A stretch of DNA of 64,000 nucleotides from Hymenobacter crusticola. GTDB lineage: Bacteria; Bacteroidota; Bacteroidia; Cytophagales; Hymenobacteraceae. The notes beneath the pieces are model-generated. The model ran no database searches. It was not told the origin of the DNA and saw only the letters and a program-made list of their open reading frames with translations. The stretch covers positions 124,001-188,000 of the forward strand of contig NZ_MTSE01000006.1 in the NCBI RefSeq assembly GCF_002154225.1, written 5' to 3'. Below are positions 51,718-59,968 of this stretch, in pieces. A program made the position numbers and the translations under genes. The stretch's first letter is position 1; every line of letters starts with the position of its first letter.

Positions 51718-52746
51718 CTACTGACTGTTAGCTAACGTCTGCTGCCATTTCCAAGCGCTAGCTAGGGCTTCCTCCAGAGAAGAGGTGGTTTTAAAACCTA
51801 GCTCATTTGTGGCCTTTGTCACATCGGCGTAGATGGCGGGCACATCGCCGGTACGGGGCGGACCAATAGTGTAGTTCAGCTTCACGCCGGTTGCCTTCTC
51901 AAAGGCATGTACCACTTCGAGCACACTGTTGCCGCGACCAGTACCAACGTTGAAGGTCTCTACTGCTTCGCCCTTTCTGTCAAGCAAGCGTTGCACGGCT
52001 ACGACGTGGGCCTTAGCTAGGTCCACCACATAGATATAGTCGCGGATGTTTGTGCCGTCGGGTGTGTCATAGGTATCACCGTAGATTGTGAGCTTCTCAC
52101 GCATACCGGCGGCCGTTTGCGTGATGAAAGGCACCAGGTTCTGCGGCACACCTAGAGGCAACTCACCAATTTTAGCGGAAGGATGCGCGCCAATTGGGTT
52201 GAAGTAACGCAACAAGATGGTATGGAGCGAAGTGGTAGCCTTGGCCACATCCGTTAGGATATCTTCGCACATCTTCTTGGTATTGCCGTAGGGCGAAGTA
52301 GCTGGCTTAGTGGGCGTTTGCTCCGTCACCGGTAGTTGGTCCGGAATGCCGTATACCGTGCAAGAAGATGAAAAGACAAAGTTCTCAATCCCGAAATCGG
52401 GCATCACCTTCAGCAATGTCATCAGGGAGCCTACGTTGTTTTGGTAGTAAGCCAAAGGCTTTTGCAAGGATTCGCCTACTGCTTTGAACGCCGCAAAGTG
52501 AATGATACCCTGAATGTCTTTTTCCTTGGAAAACACTTCCCGCAGCGCCGACTCATCCCCGCAATCAATGTTATGGCTAGGGATTTCTACCCCTAGGATA
52601 TCCTGAATACCCCGCAATACCGACTCTTTCGAGTTGCTAAAGTCGTCAATAATAATAGGCTGATAGCCTGCTTCATACAGCTCAACAACAGCGTGGGAAC
52701 CGATAAAGCCTGCGCCACCCGTTACTACTATTTTTACTCGTTCCAT
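51718..52746 (-). CDS. galE: UDP-glucose 4-epimerase
   Basis: A 342-residue SDR interconverting UDP-glucose and UDP-galactose. VVTGGAGFIGSHAVVELYEA binds NAD, IIHFAAFKAVGESLQKPLAY is the GalE segment, SSSCTVYG holds the catalytic Ser and SPYGNTKKMCEDIL the YxxxK pair; RYFNPIGAHPSAKIGELPLG follows. It belongs to the cassette with rmlA and rmlB and would supply galactose for surface polysaccharide. Confidence 0.95.
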   Translation of the reverse strand: MERVKIVVTGGAGFIGSHAVVELYEAGYQPIIIDDFSNSKESVLRGIQDILGVEIPSHNIDCGDESALREVFSKEKDIQGIIHFAAFKAVGESLQKPLAYYQNNVGSLMTLLKVMPDFGIENFVFSSSCTVYGIPDQLPVTEQTPTKPATSPYGNTKKMCEDILTDVAKATTSLHTILLRYFNPIGAHPSAKIGELPLGVPQNLVPFITQTAAGMREKLTIYGDTYDTPDGTNIRDYIYVVDLAKAHVVAVQRLLDRKGEAVETFNVGTGRGNSVLEVVHAFEKATGVKLNYTIGPPRTGDVPAIYADVTKATNELGFKTTSSLEEALASAWKWQQTLANSQ

Positions 52747-52826
52747 TTGTGTTCAGAATTGAGTCGTTTGGTAAGGAAAAGAGGGATAAAACTAGACAGC
52801 TTGTCAATAACGCTTCGCAACCTAGG

Positions 52827-54122
52827 TTACAAGCTCCAGTACTGTAGCTTCTGAATCTTGTTGCGAAATAGTCCTTTGATGTCCACGACCACAGCATTAG
52901 GCGAGGTAACGGACTCAAAGTAAGCTTCATCTAGCTCCAAGTATGGCTTGTGACTCACGGCTACAATCACGCCGTCGTAATCTTTACCTACGTTCTCAGC
53001 AGGGGTCAGGCGAAAGCCATACTCGTGGTGCAGTTCGTCGGAGTCAGCGTGTGGGTCTACGATGTCAACGTTCACGGAGAAGTTTTTCAACTCCTGAATG
53101 ACATCTGCCACTTTCGAGTTGCGGATATCTTCTACGTTTTCCTTGAAGGTAGCGCCCATCACGAGCACCTTACTCTTGGCCACATCCTTGCCCTGCTTGA
53201 TCATCATTTGCACCGTCTTACGAGCGATGTAAGCGCCCATATTGTCGTTGGTGGTGCGACCAGAAAGAATAACCTTAGCGTCGTAGCCTAGCTCTTTGGC
53301 TTTGTAAGTCAAGTAATAAGGATCGACGCCAATGCAATGGCCGCCCACTAGGCCAGGCGAAAACTTCAGGAAGTTCCACTTTGTGCCGGCAGCCTCTAGC
53401 ACTTCGTAGGTGTTGATGCTCATGCGGTCGAAGATCATCGATAGCTCGTTCATCAGGGCGATATTCACGTCGCGCTGGGTGTTTTCAATAATTTTGGCGG
53501 CCTCTGCTACTCGGATGCTGCTAGCGCGGTGTACTCCGGCGGTTACCACCAGCTCGTACACCTTGGCAACCACATCCAGTGACTCTTCGTCGCAGCCCGA
53601 CACCACCTTTACGATGCGCGCCAGCGTGTGCTCCTTGTCGCCAGGATTGATGCGCTCGGGAGAGTACCCCACCTTGAAATCGGTGGCGAACTTGAGCCCC
53701 GAAAGCTTTTCCAGCACGGGAATGCAGTCTTCTTCCGTGCAGCCAGGGTACACCGTTGACTCAAACACTACGTAATCGCCTTGTTTGAGCACTTTTCCGA
53801 CACTGGATGAGGCACCTAGCAGCGGCTTCAGGTCGGGCATGGCATGCTCGTCGATGGGCGTAGGAACAGCTACGATGAAGAACTGTGCCTCGCGCAGCAC
53901 GTCGAGCGAGTCGGTGAACACGATGTCGCAGCCTTCGAAGTCTTTGGTTTCCAGTTCCCCACTTGGGTCCACTTGGTTGCGCATCATCTCAACGCGCTCG
54001 GCATTGATATCAAAGCCAATAACTTGGAGTTTGCGGGCAAACTCGAGGGCGATAGGCAGGCCCACGTACCCTAGGCCAATAACGGCTAGCTTGGCCTGTT
54101 TTTGAAGTAATTGCTCGTACAC
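52827..54122 (-). CDS. Nucleotide-sugar (UDP-GlcNAc type) 6-dehydrogenase
   Basis: A 431-residue dehydrogenase oxidising a UDP-sugar C6 to the uronate. I chose GTG at 54122 (VYEQLLQKQAKLAVIGLGYV, the normal WbpO/WecC start); the open frame extends to 54224 but that part would overlap the acetyltransferase gene and lacks a fitting start. The Rossmann loop is GLGYVGLPIALEFA; the catalytic Cys lies in GGHCIGVDPYYLTYKAKELG. The family includes WbpO, WbpA and WecC. Together with the WbpP- and WbpD-like proteins it suggests N-acetyl-uronate synthesis. The exact substrate is inferred. Confidence 0.9.
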   Translation of the reverse strand: MYEQLLQKQAKLAVIGLGYVGLPIALEFARKLQVIGFDINAERVEMMRNQVDPSGELETKDFEGCDIVFTDSLDVLREAQFFIVAVPTPIDEHAMPDLKPLLGASSSVGKVLKQGDYVVFESTVYPGCTEEDCIPVLEKLSGLKFATDFKVGYSPERINPGDKEHTLARIVKVVSGCDEESLDVVAKVYELVVTAGVHRASSIRVAEAAKIIENTQRDVNIALMNELSMIFDRMSINTYEVLEAAGTKWNFLKFSPGLVGGHCIGVDPYYLTYKAKELGYDAKVILSGRTTNDNMGAYIARKTVQMMIKQGKDVAKSKVLVMGATFKENVEDIRNSKVADVIQELKNFSVNVDIVDPHADSDELHHEYGFRLTPAENVGKDYDGVIVAVSHKPYLELDEAYFESVTSPNAVVVDIKGLFRNKIQKLQYWSL

Positions 54123-54145
54123 GACGGGAATCCTAAGAGTATGAG

Positions 54146-54754
54146 TTATAAATTCTGAATCGGAGAAATTCGCTTTACTTGCTGATCTGTAGTTAGCTCG
54201 TACTGCTCGCCACTTTCGGGGCACGTTGCGCGGCCGGCATGGTCAAATTCAAGTTGGTGGCCGTAGGCACTCATCCAGCCGCGGGGCCGCGCCGGATTAC
54301 CGTATACCAAAGCGAAAGGTGCTACATTTTTCGTCACCACTGAGCCGGCGCCCACGAAGGCGTATTGCCCTAACCGCACCCCGCACACAATAGTGCTATT
54401 GGCCCCTACGCTTACGCCTTGTTCTAAGTAAGTCGTTTGGTAATGCTCAGCACCCCGGCGTGGCACGGCACTGCGCGGATTCTTCACGTTGGTAAAAACT
54501 ACGGAAGGGCCCAGGAACACATCATCTTCGCACACCACGCCGCTGTAAATACTTACGTTGTTCTGCACCTTCACATTACGACCTAGCCGCACCCCGTCAG
54601 CCACCATTACATTCTGCCCAATGCTGCACTGCTCCCCTAGCTCACAGCCCGGCATCAGATGAGCGAAATGCCAGATTCGGCACCCGTTCCCGATGCGACA
54701 GCCTTCGTCCAAAATGGCGGTTGGGTGCGCGAAGTAAGCAGGAATTTCGGTCAC
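54146..54754 (-). CDS. Left-handed beta-helix N-acetyltransferase (WbpD-like)
   Basis: A 202-residue hexapeptide-repeat protein. Repeats run from ILDEGCRIGNGCRIWHFAHL through GCELGEQCSIGQNVMVADGV to SVGANSTIVCGVRLGQYAFV. Residues such as FTNVKNPRSAVPRRGAEHY and PFALVYGNPARPRGWMSAYG are as in WbpD/WlbB, which acetylate UDP-2-acetamido-3-amino-glucuronate. It is the first gene of the leftward cassette, 23 bases before the dehydrogenase start. The aminotransferase (WbpE) and oxidase (WbpB) of that pathway are not in the window. Confidence 0.85.
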   Translation of the reverse strand: MTEIPAYFAHPTAILDEGCRIGNGCRIWHFAHLMPGCELGEQCSIGQNVMVADGVRLGRNVKVQNNVSIYSGVVCEDDVFLGPSVVFTNVKNPRSAVPRRGAEHYQTTYLEQGVSVGANSTIVCGVRLGQYAFVGAGSVVTKNVAPFALVYGNPARPRGWMSAYGHQLEFDHAGRATCPESGEQYELTTDQQVKRISPIQNL

Positions 54755-54868
54755 AGAGAGCGGAAAAGGTGAATGTAGCGCGTAAGCTACTTTTTAGCGG
54801 GCAAAGGTAAAGGTTTTAGTAGTTGCGAGCCTTGATAGTGAGAAAAGTACGTGCGTTGGAGGGATATC

Positions 54869-55738
54869 TTATGCTATTGTTCTCCAATCTGCCCGCAGCA
54901 TTCGTTCCTTGCCAAACAAATCTTGGTGCACCTGTATCTGATTATACCCTAGGGTGATGAGAAGGTCGCTTAGCGGAGTGGCATACTGTTCGTTGATCTC
55001 AAAGTAGAGCGTGCCGCCCGGTCGTAGCAACTTTTGACCCAATTCGGCAATGCGCCGGTAAAAGAGCAAAGGGTCGGTATCGGGCACAAATAAGGCAGTG
55101 GCCGGCTCATAGTCGAGCACATTAGGGCGCATCAGTGGCCGCTCTAGCTCCAGCACGTACGGCGGATTGCTGACTACTATATCTAGCGACTGCATACCTA
55201 GGCCGTGGGGTTCCTCCCGCAGAATATCAACTTGCTGAAATGTGACGGGCGCTTGGTAACGCGCCGCGTTCCGACGCGCGACAGCCAGAGCCTCGGCGGA
55301 AATATCTACACTGATGATGCGCGCATCGATTAGCATCTTACTCAGCGCCAATGGGATGCAGCCGCTTCCCGTACCGACGTCTAGCACGGCTAGCCCTGGT
55401 TTACCCTTTTGCTCGGCGGCAATAAGCCGAACTAACTCCTCGGTTTCGGGACGGGGGATGAGAGTAGCTGGAGTTACCTCTAGTTCCATGTCGGCAAACC
55501 AGGCGACGCCTAGCACATATTGCACCGGCTCGTGGCGCAGCAGCCTAGCTTGGAGTGCTGGTATTTGCGCAACAGTAGAGGTGGCAACTGCCTCATTAGC
55601 CTGCATCCGCAGCTGAAGGGGTGACAGCTGCAACAGATGCTCTAGCACTACCCCCGCAATGGCAGCTGCCTCCGAGCTAGGATACACGGTAGCCAAGGCA
55701 GTTGTAAGATCAGCGGTCAATTGGCGAATGGTAGGCAT
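54869..55738 (-). CDS. prmC: Release factor glutamine methyltransferase
   Basis: A 289-residue enzyme that methylates the GGQ glutamine of release factors RF1 and RF2. The N-terminal helical domain (residues 1-80) contains the VQYVLGVAWFADMELEV segment; IPRPETEEL (94-102), LDVGTGSGCIPLAL (119-132) and NPPYVL (191-196) are the PrmC/HemK hallmarks. Length is normal. It is divergent from ribD. Confidence 0.96.
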   Translation of the reverse strand: MPTIRQLTADLTTALATVYPSSEAAAIAGVVLEHLLQLSPLQLRMQANEAVATSTVAQIPALQARLLRHEPVQYVLGVAWFADMELEVTPATLIPRPETEELVRLIAAEQKGKPGLAVLDVGTGSGCIPLALSKMLIDARIISVDISAEALAVARRNAARYQAPVTFQQVDILREEPHGLGMQSLDIVVSNPPYVLELERPLMRPNVLDYEPATALFVPDTDPLLFYRRIAELGQKLLRPGGTLYFEINEQYATPLSDLLITLGYNQIQVHQDLFGKERMLRADWRTIA

Positions 55739-55899
55739 AACATGGCTAGGTAGTGGCTGAAAGCGTTAGCGAAGGGCGAAGTTGGGAGATTGACGCACAA
55801 ACTGGTAAATAGAACATCAAATTACTGTCGCACATTTGCCTACTTCGCTTCTGCTTATCCGCTCACCTGTTGCGTTCCACCTCTCTCCCCACCCACCCT

Positions 55900-56934
55900 A
55901 TGTCTGATTTTGATACCCTAATGATGCGCCGTGCGCTCGACCTAGCGCGGCTTGGCACTGGCTACGCCCGGCCCAATCCAGTAGTAGGCTGCGTAATAAC
56001 GCACGAAGGCCGCATAATCGGGGAAGGTTGGCACCGCCAATACGGCGGGCCGCACGCGGAGGTGAATGCTATAGCCGCGGTAACGGACGAAAGTCTGCTG
56101 CCCGAAAGCCGGGTGTACGTAACGCTGGAGCCCTGTTCGCACCATGGCAAAACGCCTCCTTGCGCCGACTTGCTTGTTGAAAAAAAGGTGAAAGAAGTAG
56201 TTATCTGCAACCTAGACCCCAACCCCTTGGTATCGGGCCGAGGTATCGATAAGCTGCGGGCAGCGGGCATTCAGGTGGAAACAGACGTGCTGGCCGCAGA
56301 GGGCCGATGGCTGAACCGACGCTTCTTCACCTTCCAGGAAAAAAAGCGTCCCTACGTAGTATTGAAGTGGGCTGAAACGTCGGATGGCTTTCTGGCAGGC
56401 CCATACTTTCAACCCATCCAAATCAGTGGGGACCTAGCTCGTATGGTAGTGCACCAGTGGCGGGCCGATGAGCAAGCTATCCTGATCGGCACCCGAACGG
56501 CTTTGCACGACAACCCAAACCTCAACGTACGCGAGTGGTTTGGGCAAGCGCCACTGCGAGTGATTATCGACAAAAACCTCAGCCTACCGCCTGCGCATCA
56601 CGTGCTCGATGGTCAGATTCCGACGGTGGTATACACCTACCGCGAGCGAGCTAACAAGCCCAACCTAGAGTTCGTGGAGCTTGCCGAAGCCGATGACTTG
56701 TTTCCGCAGCTATTCGCTGATCTTTACCGGCGCAATGTGCAGTCGGTGCTAGTGGAAGGCGGCCCTACGGTGCTCAACTCTCTGATGCGTGACGGTTTGT
56801 GGGACGAAGCCCGGGTACTCCGCAACAGCAAAAAGCTAGGTGGCGGCATCCTGGCGCCCAAGACGGGGCTAGCTGGTTTGCGCGAGCATCTCACCTTTGG
56901 CGCCGATGAATTGTTTATTTACCACAATGAGTAA
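55900..56934 (+). CDS. ribD: Bifunctional riboflavin biosynthesis deaminase/reductase
   Basis: A 344-residue RibD from ATG 55900 (an upstream frame start at 55870 adds ten residues without support). The deaminase domain has GPHAEVNAI (residues 50-58) and EPCSHHGKTPPCADLL (77-92), the zinc ligands and catalytic Glu. The reductase domain starts near residue 150 (YVVLKWAETSDGFLAG) and contains RADEQAILIGTRTALHDNP and VEGGPTVLNSLMRDG. It carries out steps two and three of riboflavin synthesis. Stand-alone gene. Confidence 0.96.
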   Translation: MSDFDTLMMRRALDLARLGTGYARPNPVVGCVITHEGRIIGEGWHRQYGGPHAEVNAIAAVTDESLLPESRVYVTLEPCSHHGKTPPCADLLVEKKVKEVVICNLDPNPLVSGRGIDKLRAAGIQVETDVLAAEGRWLNRRFFTFQEKKRPYVVLKWAETSDGFLAGPYFQPIQISGDLARMVVHQWRADEQAILIGTRTALHDNPNLNVREWFGQAPLRVIIDKNLSLPPAHHVLDGQIPTVVYTYRERANKPNLEFVELAEADDLFPQLFADLYRRNVQSVLVEGGPTVLNSLMRDGLWDEARVLRNSKKLGGGILAPKTGLAGLREHLTFGADELFIYHNE

Positions 56935-57043
56935 CCAAATGGGCTGCCAGCACAAATCTATTGGCTACTAGTTTTGCCTTCTCACTTGGTTTTGCTAGCT
57001 CCCTCAACCGAAAAATTGACAACAAGAAATAAAGAACGAACCC

Positions 57044-57526
57044 ATGGCGGAAGACCTTATTCTCGACGCGACCCTGACCAAAGCCGAAAAGTATCGTCAG
57101 CTTCTTCCTCAAATTGAAGCGCTTACAACCGGCGAGCCTGACCTCACGGCCAACTTAGCGAATACGATGGCCGCCTTGAAGCAGACTTTCGGATTTTTTT
57201 GGGTGGGCGCTTACTTGGTAAAAGACGATGAGCTGGTGCTAGGTCCTTTCCAAGGGCCCGTTGCTTGCACGCGCATCCGGCACGGCAAGGGAGTTTGCGG
57301 GGCAAGTTGGGCGCAGGCCGCAACGCTGCTGGTGCCGGACGTTGATCAATTTCCGGGGCACATTGCGTGCAGCAGTGCCTCACGCTCCGAAATTGTGGTG
57401 CCAGTGCTGAAAGAAGGACGCGTGGTCATGGTGCTCGACGTAGATAGCGACCTGCTCAACGACTTCGACCACGACGACCAAGTACACCTCGAGCAACTCG
57501 CCACGTTCATGGCTAGCTGGTTTTGA
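57044..57526 (+). CDS. msrC: Free methionine-(R)-sulfoxide reductase (GAF domain)
   Basis: A 160-residue GAF-domain protein. Cys75 (VACTRI), Cys85 (GVCGAS) and Cys109 (HIACSS) have the same spacing as the three cysteines of E. coli fRMsr (84, 94, 118). ASRSEIVVPVLKEG and VMVLDVDSDL complete the active-site pocket. It reduces free methionine-R-sulfoxide in the cytoplasm with thioredoxin. Its stop codon overlaps the ATG of the VOC gene by one base, so the two are translationally coupled. Confidence 0.92.
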   Translation: MAEDLILDATLTKAEKYRQLLPQIEALTTGEPDLTANLANTMAALKQTFGFFWVGAYLVKDDELVLGPFQGPVACTRIRHGKGVCGASWAQAATLLVPDVDQFPGHIACSSASRSEIVVPVLKEGRVVMVLDVDSDLLNDFDHDDQVHLEQLATFMASWF

Positions 57527-57915
57527 TGGCTACACCGGTCCTGCGCGTCGCTCGCCCGACCAACGATATCGGCAAGCTTCTCCCCTTCTACCGCGACGGA
57601 TTGGGGTTGGAGATACTGTATCAGTTTGAGGACCATAATGGCTTCGACGGAGTAATGCTTGGCCGGCGGGGTTGCTCGTACCACTTCGAGTTCACGCATC
57701 ATCGTGGGCACACAGTGGCAGGAGCCCCCAGTCAGGATAATCTATTGATTTTCTACCTTCCTGACCTAGGTGCTTGGCAACAAGCAGTAAGTCGCATGCA
57801 GGAACATGGCTTCGATCCAGTTGCTTCTTTCAACCCGTACTGGGATGAGCATGGCGTCACGTTTGAAGATGCTGATGGCTACCGCGTGGTGCTGCAACAG
57901 GCCGCTTGGAAATAA
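57526..57915 (+). CDS. VOC-family (glyoxalase/bleomycin resistance) protein
   Basis: A 129-residue protein from ATG 57526, which overlaps the TGA of the upstream gene. VLRVARPTNDIGKLLPFYRD and DGVMLGRRGCSYHFEF begin the first beta-alpha-beta-beta-beta unit; WQQAVSRMQEHGFDPVAS and GVTFEDADGYRVVLQQ the second. Such proteins are metal-dependent lyases, dioxygenases or resistance proteins; the substrate here is unknown. Coupling with fRMsr suggests a role in stress defence, which is inference. Confidence 0.88.
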   Translation: MATPVLRVARPTNDIGKLLPFYRDGLGLEILYQFEDHNGFDGVMLGRRGCSYHFEFTHHRGHTVAGAPSQDNLLIFYLPDLGAWQQAVSRMQEHGFDPVASFNPYWDEHGVTFEDADGYRVVLQQAAWK

Positions 57916-57941
57916 GATTATCAAGTCTATTTAGTAGATCA

Positions 57942-57978
57942 ATCAAAAAGGCTGACCAATGTGGTCAGCCTTTTTGAT
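57942..57978. terminator. Bidirectional terminator
   Basis: A 17-bp perfect stem with a 3-base loop (57942-57958 with 57962-57978) with AAAAA and TTTTT near the ends. It ends the fRMsr-VOC operon. Confidence 0.85.
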
Positions 57979-58021
57979 GCGCAGCTATCTTCTTAAGAAC
58001 AGTTTAAATCAGTTATCAATA

Positions 58022-58029
58022 TATTTTTG
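58022..58029 (+). promoter_or_regulatory. -7 box candidate for the T9SS repeat protein
   Basis: TATTTTTG matches TAnnTTTG perfectly and lies 135 bases before the ATG at 58164. No TTG is found at the right distance upstream, so only a partial promoter can be claimed. Confidence 0.35.
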
Positions 58030-58163
58030 TACTACGAGGCAAATTCTGCCGTTTTATGACTTCTGCTGTCCTAGCAACACCCCGCTTGCTCAGTGTCTTT
58101 CACGTGTGCTACCGAGTTTAACCTAGCTTTTCCCTTCAAACTCCATCTTTAGTCTAATCTTTT

Positions 58164-59882
58164 ATGCTTGCCTCTTTATTACCTCGTTACGGTCGCGCTT
58201 TAGTGCCTACCTGGCTGTTTTTAGCAGCTACTTTATCCACTAGCCAAGCTCAATCGGTGGGTGCTCCCCAATGGCAATGGGCTAAAGCACTAGCTTCCGT
58301 TTCCTCTTATGTCCAGACAAGCGTCACTGAGCCCAATACTGGTAACACCTATGTAGCAGGCAGCTTCGTTGGGACAACTAGCTTCGGCAACCAGACATTC
58401 ACAGCAAATGGGGTGGATGGTTTTTTGGTCAAACATGATGCGCAAGGTAACATCATATGGGGACGGCAAATTGGAGGACGTTCAGACAATGAAGTTCCTA
58501 GTGGTATAGCTTTAGATGCATCCGGTAATACTTACGTGGTTGGTACCTTATCTTCTTCGATTACGCTAACTCCTACTACCGTTCTTCCCCCTAGTAATCC
58601 GGGAAATAATCTGTATGTCGTTAAATACGACCCTACAGGAGCAATACTTTGGGCGCGTTGCTTTGGCAGTTCTGGCAGCGTTGCAGGGGAAGTAAGTGGC
58701 CGGGCCGTAGCTGTGAGCCCAACCGGAGTAGTATATATAGCGGCGCAGCTGAAAGGCGGCGCTCAGTTTGATGCAGTACAACTTGAAAATTCCATTGGCG
58801 CTGGTCCTGTACTGCTGCAACTCTCTCCTAACGGAAGCGTGAACTGGGCTAGCGCTGCCGCAGTGGAAACGACAGAAACTACCCCAATCAGTTCAGGGGA
58901 AACTTACAAGCTGGGATTTGATGCTAGCGGGTCACCCTACTTGGGTGGTTCTTTTGCGGGTAAAATTCGTTTCGGATCTCATACCGTGACAGCACCAACT
59001 AACACAGGTGCTGTCTTTTTAGTCCGCTATGATGCTCAGGGAAATCCTCAATGGGCGGCTCAATCGGCGACTAGCAGCAAGGGCCACGTCTCTCTGGAAG
59101 CATTACGTACCGATGCGGCCGGTAACACTTATCTCACCGGCACTTTTACTAACGATAGTAAGACTAACACAGGAGTAAATTTTGGATCGTATGCACTTAA
59201 TAGTGCAGGGGAAGGTGATGTATATTTAGTTAAGTACAATCCTGCTGGAGCACCTCTTTGGGCACATAGCTTTGGCAGTAAAAAGTATGACCGTGGCAAC
59301 GCGCTACTCCTGATGCCAAGTGGTAGCGTACTTCTGGGTGGGGGCGTAGCTGGCACCGCTACGGTATCACCTGAGCTTACCCTTTCGGGCCTAAACGAAT
59401 GGGACCTTTATGCTTTCGTAATTAGTTTCACAGAACAAGGGGATGTACAGTGGAGTCATCAAGCAAAAGGTTCTTCCTTGATCAATAGTCTTACCAATGA
59501 CCAAGCCGGTAACCTTTACTTAGGAGGGCAAGGTGGGTACAATACGGTATTCGGCAATCTGCCTAGCCTCACCATCAACTCTGGCTATGGCTTTATTGCC
59601 CGCTTAGGCAACGCCGTACTGAACACTAAGGCTAGCCACAACGCGCAGTCACTTGCTGTTTACCCATCCCTCACTACTAGCGCAGCGGATGTTCAACTCG
59701 GTGCCCTTCCAAAAGGCACTACCCTTTACTTAAGCGATGCCCTAGGCCGCGTCATGTGCCAGCAGACCGTAGGATCAGAGCCGACCCACTTGGCGCTGCC
59801 TAGCTTGCGGGCCGGCTTATATGCACTGAAAGCCACTGCACCTAATGGCGAGTACTATACCGGTCGTTTGGTAGTAGAGTAA
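58164..59882 (+). CDS. Secreted SBBP-type repeat protein with T9SS sorting domain
   Basis: A 572-residue protein with a signal peptide (residues 1-30, ending STSQAQ). From residue 40 to 470 it is built of repeats like GNTYVAGSFVGTTSFGNQTF, DASGNTYVVGTLSS and DAAGNTYLTGTFTND, the SBBP beta-propeller type. The last 85 residues (SLAVYPSLTTSAADVQLGAL to GEYYTGRLVVE) are a T9SS type A sorting domain, so it is surface-displayed or released. Codon use is more A/T-rich than in its neighbours. No catalytic motif is visible; binding or adhesion is the likely role. Terminator follows. Confidence 0.85.
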   Translation: MLASLLPRYGRALVPTWLFLAATLSTSQAQSVGAPQWQWAKALASVSSYVQTSVTEPNTGNTYVAGSFVGTTSFGNQTFTANGVDGFLVKHDAQGNIIWGRQIGGRSDNEVPSGIALDASGNTYVVGTLSSSITLTPTTVLPPSNPGNNLYVVKYDPTGAILWARCFGSSGSVAGEVSGRAVAVSPTGVVYIAAQLKGGAQFDAVQLENSIGAGPVLLQLSPNGSVNWASAAAVETTETTPISSGETYKLGFDASGSPYLGGSFAGKIRFGSHTVTAPTNTGAVFLVRYDAQGNPQWAAQSATSSKGHVSLEALRTDAAGNTYLTGTFTNDSKTNTGVNFGSYALNSAGEGDVYLVKYNPAGAPLWAHSFGSKKYDRGNALLLMPSGSVLLGGGVAGTATVSPELTLSGLNEWDLYAFVISFTEQGDVQWSHQAKGSSLINSLTNDQAGNLYLGGQGGYNTVFGNLPSLTINSGYGFIARLGNAVLNTKASHNAQSLAVYPSLTTSAADVQLGALPKGTTLYLSDALGRVMCQQTVGSEPTHLALPSLRAGLYALKATAPNGEYYTGRLVVE

Positions 59883-59910
59883 TAACTCTCGACCTAGGTG
59901 CCGCTACAAA

Positions 59911-59951
59911 AGAATGGCCCTAGTTGCTGGTAGCAACTAGGGCCATTCTTC
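59911..59951. terminator. Bidirectional terminator
   Basis: A 19-bp perfect stem (59911-59929 with 59933-59951) with a GGT loop, containing GGCCCTAG. It lies between the convergent T9SS protein and SusD genes. Confidence 0.8.
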
Positions 59952-59968
59952 ATTAAAGCACTTTATCC

